Origin: JBBRLG01 sp038231495 | GTDB taxonomy: Bacteria; Planctomycetota; Planctomycetia; Gemmatales; Gemmataceae | DNA: 29,676 nucleotides | Assembly (NCBI GenBank): GCA_038231495.1 | Contig: JBBRLG010000017.1 | Coordinates: forward strand, 1 to 29,676 | Direction of reading: 5' to 3' | In this document: positions 15,395-22,968 of the stretch, piece after piece | Position numbering within the stretch: position 1 is the first letter of the stretch | How the letters are laid out: each line of letters starts with the position of its first letter | Program-made: the position numbers and the translations under genes | The notes under the pieces: generated by a model | Told to the model about the DNA's origin: nothing | What the model saw: the letters and a program-made list of their open reading frames with translations, nothing else | Databases searched by the model: none

Positions 15395-18300
15395 TCAACT
15401 GGACCGCAGTACCTGCTCCTGCAGGGCCGTGGCTGCGTGGCTGCCGCGCGACGCGAGCATCGTGAGCAGCCCGAGGAAGGCGCCGCGCACCTCCTGGTCT
15501 GCGATGACGGCCTCGCGCTGACGCTCCCAGCAGGCGTGCAGGGCGCGGATCAGGCGCTCCTCCAGATCGCGCTCGCGCCATTCGCGCGCATCTGAATCCC
15601 GCAGCGCGTCGTGGAGGTTCCGGATGCCTGAAGTGAGGAGGCGGTCGGCCGCCGGCCGGGCGAGGAAGCTCGCGTACCCCGCCGCGACGCGGTGCATCGA
15701 CAGCCACCGCTGGCCCGCCCGGCCGAAGAGGGCGGCCATCCGCCCGAGGCACTCTCGGTAGCGTACATCCTCCCCGAGCGTCTGGGCGCCCCAGCGGAAA
15801 CCGAGCAGGTTGAAGACCATGTCGTCCAGGTCGTACGTCCGCGCGGTCGCCGGATCCCACTGGGCGTGGGCGACGGCGTACTCGATCATCTCCGACCAGG
15901 CCAGGCAAAAAACCTCCGGCGACTGGGCGACCTCGAACCCGCTGGTGAACCACGTGCCCAAGAAGGACTCCACCCAGTGGTGGGCGGGCGTGTCCAAGTC
16001 GAGGATCGGCTGCCAGAATGACCGGCGTTGGTCGGCAGCGTCCGAGCGCAGGATCCCGCCGCAGGCCAGCCCGAAAGTCCACTGGTCGTAGTCGTCGGGG
16101 AAGCCCTCGACCTTGTCGTCTGCCGGGTCTTCGATGACGGGCAGCCTGGCCAGGCTCAGGCCGAGGAAGCCGCAGACGCGCTCACGCCACCGCGATTCGT
16201 ACGCGGTCACCGCAGCATCCTTCGGGTTGAGCCACCGGAAGGCGCATTCCACGACCTTCAAGTCCAACCCCGATGGCCGACAGCGGACGCCTTCCCGGTA
16301 CCACGTCGGCTCCTCGCGTTTGCAGCCACCGTCTGCGACCGGCCGCCCCGGGAAGCGCCGGGCGTGGAGGTCGTGGAGTGTGGAGAGCGCCTCCGCGTTC
16401 ATCTCCGCGAGGCCCGGAACCTCCACCGGCAGGGTACCTTCGATGAAATCGACGAACAGTCGCCGGTGCCGCTTCACGGAGGGCTCCACGTCGAAGTGCA
16501 GGTTCTCCGCCCGGACCCGGACCTGCCGGATGGCAGCCCAGCGCACGGCGAGCGACTGCATGCGGAGCAACTCGTCCCCCAGCCGTCCGCGGAGGGCGAA
16601 CCCGCGGCGCATCGTGAGGGCGGTCGTGGCGTAGTGGAAGCCGGCGACCCCGATCGCGACGAGTTCCCGGGCGAGGCGGTCGTGACGGTCCTCGGCGAGC
16701 AGCAGCACCCCGCACTCCGCGGCGAACGCGTCCCAACTCCGGTCGTCGATCGCGTCGGGGATGTCGAACTGTCGGCGCGGCGGCCGGCGCACGATCTCCT
16801 GGAGATACCGCAGGCACCATGCGTCCCGCTCCGCATTGGCCCGGAGCCAGTCGCGGTGAAAGGTCATGAGGACGGCGATCCCGCCGCAGACCGCGTCCTC
16901 GACGCAGACGGGCGCGGGCCCCGCGTCCGTCGCCTCGATCGGCGCCGCCCGGCTCATCGTCTGGACCGTCTCCCACAGCCTGGGGAGGGTCTCGGCAGGG
17001 AGCGGCGTCCCCGCCTCCAGGAGCTGCTGGCATTGGAAGGGGAACGTCAGCAGCGTCATGCTCTGCTGCACGCGCGACAGATCTTGCTCATTGCGACGGC
17101 GGAGGGCCTCCGGCCACTGGAAGGTAAAGCCCCCCGGGGTCTCCGTGTAGTTGTCGCGGTTCAGCCGCTCCGCCAGCAGCAGGAGTCGCTCGGGCTCGCC
17201 CTCGGCGCTCAGCGAGCCGCGCCACGTCGCCACGAGGCCGGCGAAGCACTCCCGCATGCCGGGGCGCAGCAACAGCATCTCCACGGCCAAGTCGGCGAGG
17301 GGGCGGGTTCGGTGGGGTAGCCCGTGCCACTCGCGCGCGGCGGTCGCCTCCGCTCCGTCCCGCATCCCCCAAGGGATCAGCGACGGGTTCATCCCGGCCC
17401 GCTGGTTGATCGCCTCGTGGTCCCAGAGGTACAGTTCCCACGGCGCGAGCAACGGCCTCAGCACGCCCTCGAAGAGCGCCGGCTGCCGCTTCCCGACCGC
17501 ACAGAGCAGCCCGGCGAAGGCGACCGACTCGCTCTCTGCGAGGATGCGCCACAACCAACGGTCGATGTCTTCGCCCGCGTCCTGCTGCTCGTAGAGCCAC
17601 CGCTCCGTCGCCATGAGCGCGCAGATGACGACCTGCGAATCGATCGGCCAGCCGATGTGCCAGGTGAGCACACGCTCGTTGCCCAGCCACCGCCTCGCCT
17701 TCTCATCGATGAGGATGTTGATCCCGACGTCCTCGGGCGTGGGCGGCAACCCGGCCCGCGCCATCCGCCGCGGCTCTGCCACCGCCCAGCGGCGGGTGGC
17801 GAAGTTGACGAGCCGCAGGACGAAGGCGAGCCCGTGCTCAGGCGCCGCGCGTAGGAAGTGGAGGAACGGCCCGCGGGAGTACAGCGGCGGGTAGCCGGCC
17901 TGCCAGTGCTCGGCTCCGGCGTCTTCGCGGGCGGAATACTCGAACGGATCCTCGTGCTGCGGCTCCTCAATGCAGACGGCCAGCAGCACCTCCAGCGCGG
18001 CGTCCGGGCGGTTCACGATTAGGGGGATGAGCGCGGGCGTGTCGAGGCAGGCGTCCTGGAACGCCTTATCGACCCGCGACCGGGGGCCGTCGGGCCAGGG
18101 ATCGCGGAGCGGGCCGAGCGGCAGGACGGGGGTGCAGAGCTCAGCGATCTTGCGGGCGCGCTCGGGTTCCTCCTCGCGAAGACGTCGCCTGGCTTCCTCC
18201 GACTCCTGCCGGGCTTCCTCTCGCCGAGCCTGGACGTCGGGCCATTCGTCGCGCCGGCGCGCGAGCTGAAGGGCGAGGGCTGACACCTCGTCGGGGAGGT

Positions 18301-20740
18301 CGGGGGCGGCGTACAGGGCGGCCTCGTAGGCGAGGTTGTCGAGGTCGTCGGACACGTACTCCTCGGCCTTTCTCGCCTGGACGTTGCAGGCGATGGCGAA
18401 GGCGAGCTGTGCGGCGTGTAGGCGCCAGGGGAACGCCCGGCCTGGCTCGGACTCGGCCGGCATCGACTTGAGCCACAGGGCGCAGACCCGCGCGGCATGC
18501 CCTGGCGCCAGGTGGACGACATCGGCGTTCCGCTCGTGGAGGACCGTCAGCACCGCCCCCCAGTACGGCCAGAACGGGATGCGGTAGCGGTGCTCCAGGC
18601 GGGCGGCGACCGCCGGGTCGGCGAGGGCCACCGCGACGCGGGGGTCGGGGACGGTGGCGACGTAGAGGAAGCGGTCGAGGAGGCGCTGTAGGAGCTGGCC
18701 GTCCTGGGCGACCAGAACCGGCCACACGCGCCGGAGCAACTCGGCGGCGTTGTCGGCGAGCACGACCGCCTCCAGAAACAAATCGCGGGTGATGACGCCC
18801 TCCTCGGAACCGTCGTCGAGCCGTCCCAGCAGGTGGCCCCACCTGCCCGCGTCCTCCCCGCCCTGCTCCAAGAGCCGCTGCCCGAACAGGCGGACCGCCC
18901 GGTGCCAGCGGGGGGCTGGCGCCCGGGCCCGCAGCGCCGCCGCCGGGGCGGGCTCCTCGCCGACGAGCGCCCGGAGGCGGGCCCAGTCCCCTAGGAGGTC
19001 GTGGGAGAATCGCACGCGCTCGTTGCGGACGCGCAGGAGGTCGGCCGTGACGAGGCCCGGCAGCGCGGCCCGCTCGGCGTGCTCCAGCCGAGGCAGCGGT
19101 ACGCCAGCCGACAGCGTCTCCGCCTCCATGGCCGCGACGCGCTGGAGCAAACCAGAGCGGGCGAACCCGCCCTCACCCTCGACCCATCGCTCCCAGATCC
19201 GCTCGATGAGGCCGGTCAACCCGGCGATGCCTTCGCCGTCCACCGACGCGCCCGACCGGACGGCCTGCGCGACCCAGTCGAGCACCTTGAGGTTCCGCAG
19301 GACGGGTCGCAGGTCCGGCCGCAGGGCCGCCCAGCGCAGACGCGGCAGCCCGGCCGCGAGGGAGGCGACCTCCCGCTCCCCGGGCCGATCGATCAGAAGG
19401 GGGTCGAGGAGCGCCCGAGGCACGCCCTGCTCAGCCAGTCGGTCGATGACCAGGCGTATGCCCTCCACCTGGGCCGTCAACATGACGTGTACGTGCGCGG
19501 CGGCTCCGTCCGCCTGAACTGCCTTGATCAGCCGGGCCGCGTTGCGTAGCGCGCGGTCGGAGTACCCCTCGACGCCATCGCAGACGACCAGGCAGGACCC
19601 GGGCGCGGCGCGGAGGGTGTCGGCGAGCGGATTGCGCAGCCCGAGGCCGCGTTCCAGGTCGGCGAGGCTAGCGACCTCGAGCGCCTCGGCGGGCAGCCAG
19701 ACGGCCCGACCGTACCCCTGCTCCGCCGTCCGCCGGGCGATCGCGGATTTGCCGCACCCCGACTCGCCCACGAGGAAGCAGACTCGGCGGCGCGACAGCC
19801 GCTCGGCGACCGCCGCCAGTTCGGCGTCGCGCGCTAGCGGCGGGAGCCCGCCGATATCGCACCGCACGTCATCGAGCGCCTCGCGGGAGCGGCGGCCAAG
19901 GGTCGCCCAGTCCGCCTGAAAATCCGGGTGGTCGTGCAGGTCAAAGCGGCCGCGCAGGTTGGCGACCAAGCCGGGCAGATCGACCGACCCGCCGTGTCGG
20001 CGGTTGTCGGCGGCGATGCACAGCAGCCGGTCCCACAGGTCCGCGGCAGCTGCGATACCGCCCGAGCGCAGCAGCGACTGACACGCGGCGAGGGCCGTCC
20101 CCTCGTCCGCCGAGGGCTCGGAATGGAAATCGAGGTGGATGAGGCGAACGTGGCGGAGGAGCCGGACGGTCGCTTCGTCATCCGTGCCGGGGTGCGTGCG
20201 GAGCCGTGCTGGGCAGCGCAGGCTCGCAAAGAGGTCCCGCTGGAGCTGCGACGACTGGGAGCCTTCCGCCGTCGACGCCGGCGGGGCGAGTCGCTCCAGC
20301 AACCGTTCGGGGGTCGTGACCAAGGCCTCGCCCAGCGTCTTCAACCAAGCCTCCGACACCCCGTTGGCGAGCTGTCCGATCACGAGTACGAAGGCGTCTC
20401 GCCCCTCCCGGAACGCGCGCTTCGTGTTGATGCCGAGCCACTGCTCCCACACCGCCTCGACGAAGTTATCCGGGAAGCCCCCTTCGGTCACCGGGCGGTG
20501 GCGCTTGCAGGAGCAACCCGCGGCACGCTCTCCTTTAGCCACGGTGCAAGTGACCGCGAGGTCGTCGAGTAGCCAGCCGGTATCGCGGGCCTGCCAGTCC
20601 ACTCGGACGACTCGGCCGAAGGCGACGCCAAGGGTATTTGCGCCGGCGAGCAGGTCGATCAGGAATCTGGCGGCGACGTAATCCTCATAGTTGAATCCCG
20701 CCCCACCGGTCAACGTCGCTGGTGCCTCTTTCTTGGCCAT
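15395..20740 (-). CDS. Giant STAND ATPase with N-terminal PD-(D/E)xK-like nuclease, putative anti-phage protein
   Basis: The protein has 1781 residues and starts at ATG 20740, with a GGGGACG element upstream. Residues 10-150 resemble a nuclease head: helix GFNYEDYVAARFLIDLL with Glu19, then WLLDDLAV with Asp59/Asp60, then CSCKRH with Lys79, in the PD-(D/E)xK order but with Ser in place of the usual acidic residue before the Lys. Residues 310-430 are the NTPase core: Walker A GESGCGKS (325-332), Walker B LVVCDGVE (Asp388), and MLTAQ at 420-424. FSHDLLGDWARL (578-589) fits the helical module that follows STAND ATPases. The remaining 1100 or so residues look like helical repeats, the usual sensor. 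This matches the Avs/STAND layout, in which phage protein binding triggers oligomerisation and nuclease action. The assignment to defence is inference from architecture and mobile context. No partner gene is adjacent. Confidence 0.85.
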   Translation of the reverse strand: MAKKEAPATLTGGAGFNYEDYVAARFLIDLLAGANTLGVAFGRVVRVDWQARDTGWLLDDLAVTCTVAKGERAAGCSCKRHRPVTEGGFPDNFVEAVWEQWLGINTKRAFREGRDAFVLVIGQLANGVSEAWLKTLGEALVTTPERLLERLAPPASTAEGSQSSQLQRDLFASLRCPARLRTHPGTDDEATVRLLRHVRLIHLDFHSEPSADEGTALAACQSLLRSGGIAAAADLWDRLLCIAADNRRHGGSVDLPGLVANLRGRFDLHDHPDFQADWATLGRRSREALDDVRCDIGGLPPLARDAELAAVAERLSRRRVCFLVGESGCGKSAIARRTAEQGYGRAVWLPAEALEVASLADLERGLGLRNPLADTLRAAPGSCLVVCDGVEGYSDRALRNAARLIKAVQADGAAAHVHVMLTAQVEGIRLVIDRLAEQGVPRALLDPLLIDRPGEREVASLAAGLPRLRWAALRPDLRPVLRNLKVLDWVAQAVRSGASVDGEGIAGLTGLIERIWERWVEGEGGFARSGLLQRVAAMEAETLSAGVPLPRLEHAERAALPGLVTADLLRVRNERVRFSHDLLGDWARLRALVGEEPAPAAALRARAPAPRWHRAVRLFGQRLLEQGGEDAGRWGHLLGRLDDGSEEGVITRDLFLEAVVLADNAAELLRRVWPVLVAQDGQLLQRLLDRFLYVATVPDPRVAVALADPAVAARLEHRYRIPFWPYWGAVLTVLHERNADVVHLAPGHAARVCALWLKSMPAESEPGRAFPWRLHAAQLAFAIACNVQARKAEEYVSDDLDNLAYEAALYAAPDLPDEVSALALQLARRRDEWPDVQARREEARQESEEARRRLREEEPERARKIAELCTPVLPLGPLRDPWPDGPRSRVDKAFQDACLDTPALIPLIVNRPDAALEVLLAVCIEEPQHEDPFEYSAREDAGAEHWQAGYPPLYSRGPFLHFLRAAPEHGLAFVLRLVNFATRRWAVAEPRRMARAGLPPTPEDVGINILIDEKARRWLGNERVLTWHIGWPIDSQVVICALMATERWLYEQQDAGEDIDRWLWRILAESESVAFAGLLCAVGKRQPALFEGVLRPLLAPWELYLWDHEAINQRAGMNPSLIPWGMRDGAEATAAREWHGLPHRTRPLADLAVEMLLLRPGMRECFAGLVATWRGSLSAEGEPERLLLLAERLNRDNYTETPGGFTFQWPEALRRRNEQDLSRVQQSMTLLTFPFQCQQLLEAGTPLPAETLPRLWETVQTMSRAAPIEATDAGPAPVCVEDAVCGGIAVLMTFHRDWLRANAERDAWCLRYLQEIVRRPPRRQFDIPDAIDDRSWDAFAAECGVLLLAEDRHDRLARELVAIGVAGFHYATTALTMRRGFALRGRLGDELLRMQSLAVRWAAIRQVRVRAENLHFDVEPSVKRHRRLFVDFIEGTLPVEVPGLAEMNAEALSTLHDLHARRFPGRPVADGGCKREEPTWYREGVRCRPSGLDLKVVECAFRWLNPKDAAVTAYESRWRERVCGFLGLSLARLPVIEDPADDKVEGFPDDYDQWTFGLACGGILRSDAADQRRSFWQPILDLDTPAHHWVESFLGTWFTSGFEVAQSPEVFCLAWSEMIEYAVAHAQWDPATARTYDLDDMVFNLLGFRWGAQTLGEDVRYRECLGRMAALFGRAGQRWLSMHRVAAGYASFLARPAADRLLTSGIRNLHDALRDSDAREWRERDLEERLIRALHACWERQREAVIADQEVRGAFLGLLTMLASRGSHAATALQEQVLRSS

Positions 20741-21046
20741 AGGTCGTCCCCATTACTGAATGTCATGCGAGTTCACTTGCCGAGTTTCGGAATCCCCATC
20801 CAGCTTATTCTCTCGAAAAATGGAGCGTACGCCTACGGGCGGAACGGCTTCCCCGAACAGCCTGAAGGCTTGGCGAGCTTTTCCATATGACGCTTGTTCA
20901 GGACTTGCTCCGCAATGATTGAAGAGAACCCATAGCACTATCGCGAGGTCTTGGACGGGCTTGATGGTCTGTACGGTCTCGGCCTGGGGCGAAGTTGCGT
21001 ACGTCGGTCCGAAACACTGCGGTCGATGGGACCGGAGTGCGCAACG

Positions 21047-21225
21047 CTAGTGGGCCAATCTACCCCAGAGTGTCACGAATGCCGGCCGGACCGCCCGGTC
21101 GAAGTCGGTGGGATTGAGGCGGTCCAGTTCCTGGTGGACCTGCCGCACCTGCCTTGGATGGGGCCGAAATTCCTGAACTCGTTGGAGAGAATCTGCTTGA
21201 GGAGCTGTTTGATGTATTCGATCAT
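21047..21225 (-). pseudogene. Possible frameshifted gene remnant
   Basis: An ATG at 21225 opens MIEYIKQLLKQILSNEF, after which the frame loses its protein-like character. A neighbouring frame then reads RQVHQELDRLNPTDFDRAVR and on to a TAG at 21047-21049. Together they read like one helical protein broken by a small indel. This is a reading by eye and may be chance. Confidence 0.3.
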
Positions 21226-21267
21226 AACCCCGTCAGCGGTTGGGAAGCGCCGCAGGACCGGCGCCGG

Positions 21268-21559
21268 TCACTCGGGAAGGTAGTAGGAGTCGTCCATGTC
21301 CGGGTTCGGGGACAGTACGCGACCGTAGTGCATGTAGGCCGACGCGGGCGGCTGCTTCTCCTTCGCTTCCTCGTAGAGGCGCTCGACCTCGCTACATTCC
21401 TGCGCGACCAGGTAGAACGCGTGATCGTGGAACCAAGTCATCAAGTCCCAGAGTGTCGCCGAGCCACGCCGCCCTGAACTCGGAGGAGCAGTCGGGCACG
21501 AAGCCGTCGGTGTAGTAGACCCTGCCGTTCTCGAAGTGCCACCGGACCGGCAACTTCAC
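21268..21559 (-). pseudogene. Frameshifted small gene remnant
   Basis: One frame, with a GTG at 21559, reads VKLPVRWHFENGRVYYTDGF then VPDCSSEFRAAWLGDTLG. Near 21441 the protein-like sequence moves to another frame: MTWFHDHAFYLVAQECSEVE, RLYEEAKEKQPPASAYMHYG, ending DDSYYLPE and TGA at 21268-21270. The two pieces join naturally at LGD/LMTWF, so this looks like one gene of about 100 residues with a frameshift. Two overlapping small genes are less likely. No family recognised. Confidence 0.45.
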
Positions 21560-21600
21560 TCGATTGCATCCTGTGCAATTCGTTTCCAGGATTCAACGAA

Positions 21601-22968
21601 TCACACCAGAAGGTCGCGAATTACTTCGCCGTACACGTCCGTTAGCCGGAAGTCGCGACCGGCGTAGCGGTAGGTAAGCTTTTCGTGGTCGATGCCAAGC
21701 ACATGAAGAAGCGTGGCGTGCAGGTCGTGGATGGAGACGCGATTGTCGACGGCACGGAAGCCAAATTCGTCCGTGGCGCCGTGGCAAATTCCGCCCTTGA
21801 AGCCGCCACCGGCCATGAACATGGTGAAGCCGTAGGGGTTGTGGTCGCGGCCGTCGCCGCTTTCGGAGACGGGGGTGCGGCCGAATTCTCCGCCCCAGAT
21901 TACTGCGGTTTGTTCGAAGAGGCCGCGTTGTTTCAGGTCGCGAATCAGGGCGGCCGAGGCGCGGTCCATATCCGGGCAACGGCCACGCAGGTTCTGGTTG
22001 ATGCGGCTGTGGTCGTCCCAAGGTTGGCCGGGACCATAATAGACATGCACGGTGCGGACGCCGCGCTCGACGAGACGGCGCGCGAGCAGGCAGCCGTTGG
22101 CGAAGGGAGTGTTGCCGTATTGGTCGCGCACGGCGACTGGCTCGCGGCGCAAATCGAAAGCCTCGGCGGCCTCCGTCTGCATGAGGAAGGCGGTTTCCAT
22201 GGCCTGGATGCGGGCGTCGAGGAATTCATCTTCGCCGACGGCTCGTTCGTGGTCGCGGTTGAGTTGTTGAATGAGGTCCAGCTGCTGGCGCTGGGCCGGG
22301 GGCGCTAGCTGCTGGTTTCGCAAGTAGCGGATCATTTTTTCGGGGTCCGTCACCGAATCGTCGAACGAGACGCCTTGATGGCGCGTCGGCAGAAAACTGC
22401 TACGCAGGCCGGGGCCGCCGCTTCCGCCTGGGCTAAGAACGACAAAGCCTGGCAGGTTACTGTTTTCACTCCCCAGGCCGTAGGAGATCCAGGAGCCCAT
22501 CGAGGGACGAGTGGCGGCGATGTTTCCGGAATGAAAAAGGCTGCGGGCGGGGGTGTGAGTGGGATTAAAGGTGTACATGGAGCGCACGATGCAGAGATCG
22601 TCCGCGATGGCGGCGAGGTTGGGGAGAAGCTCGCTGAGTTCGATGCCGGACTGACCGTGTTTTTTGAAGGCAAAGGGAGAGGGGAGCAGGCCCCCGGTGG
22701 TGCGCTCGGTGCGCAGGTTGACGGAATCGGGGCGCTGTCCGGCGTATTTCTTGAGCCCTGGTTTGGGATCGAACAGGTCGAGTTGCGAGGGCCCGCCGGG
22801 CATAAACAGGACGATGTTGTGTTTCGCCTTGGCGGCAAAGTGCGGCGAGGGCGATTCGCTGCTTGCTGCACGCGTTTGCTCTTCGGCCAACAGTCCACAA
22901 AGTGCGACCGACCCCAAGCCGGCGCCCACGGAGCGGATCATTTCACGGCGTGAGATGGGCTGGTTCAT
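21601..22968 (-). CDS. DUF1501 protein, Tat-exported
   Basis: The protein has 455 residues from ATG 22968, which overlaps the TGA of the preceding DUF1553 gene (ATGA); an upstream in-frame TTG is not needed. The N-terminus carries a twin-arginine signal (SRREMIRSVGAGLGSVALCG). The body has DUF1501 hallmarks: HNIVLFMPGGPSQLDLFDPK, GLKKYAG, YGPGQPWDDHSRIN, WGGEFGRTPVSE, GRDHNPYGFTMFMAGGGFKG, and a C-terminal HDLHATLLHVLGIDHEKLTY. DUF1501 proteins resemble alkaline phosphatase/sulfatase superfamily enzymes and in planctomycetes nearly always pair with a DUF1549/DUF1553 protein, as here. The pair is abundant in the phylum. Its substrate is unknown; a role in polysaccharide or envelope metabolism is often proposed. 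Confidence 0.93.
   Translation of the reverse strand: MNQPISRREMIRSVGAGLGSVALCGLLAEEQTRAASSESPSPHFAAKAKHNIVLFMPGGPSQLDLFDPKPGLKKYAGQRPDSVNLRTERTTGGLLPSPFAFKKHGQSGIELSELLPNLAAIADDLCIVRSMYTFNPTHTPARSLFHSGNIAATRPSMGSWISYGLGSENSNLPGFVVLSPGGSGGPGLRSSFLPTRHQGVSFDDSVTDPEKMIRYLRNQQLAPPAQRQQLDLIQQLNRDHERAVGEDEFLDARIQAMETAFLMQTEAAEAFDLRREPVAVRDQYGNTPFANGCLLARRLVERGVRTVHVYYGPGQPWDDHSRINQNLRGRCPDMDRASAALIRDLKQRGLFEQTAVIWGGEFGRTPVSESGDGRDHNPYGFTMFMAGGGFKGGICHGATDEFGFRAVDNRVSIHDLHATLLHVLGIDHEKLTYRYAGRDFRLTDVYGEVIRDLLV

Larger units (their letters stand above)
20741..21600. other. Degenerate region between the STAND gene and the DUF1501 gene
   Basis: There is no intact gene in these 860 bases. Short coding-like pieces on the minus strand (21047-21225 and 21268-21559) switch frame, suggesting decayed genes. 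The base composition is lower in GC than the STAND gene next to it. The region should include the STAND gene's promoter, which I could not identify. Confidence 0.5.

Noticed and set aside
16028..17320. 430-codon plus-strand frame within the STAND gene
   Set aside because: Arg/Pro/Glu-rich shadow of the 1781-residue gene on the other strand.
20753..20938. 61-codon minus-strand frame upstream of the STAND gene
   Set aside because: No ribosome site or recognisable motif, and it lies in a degenerate region.
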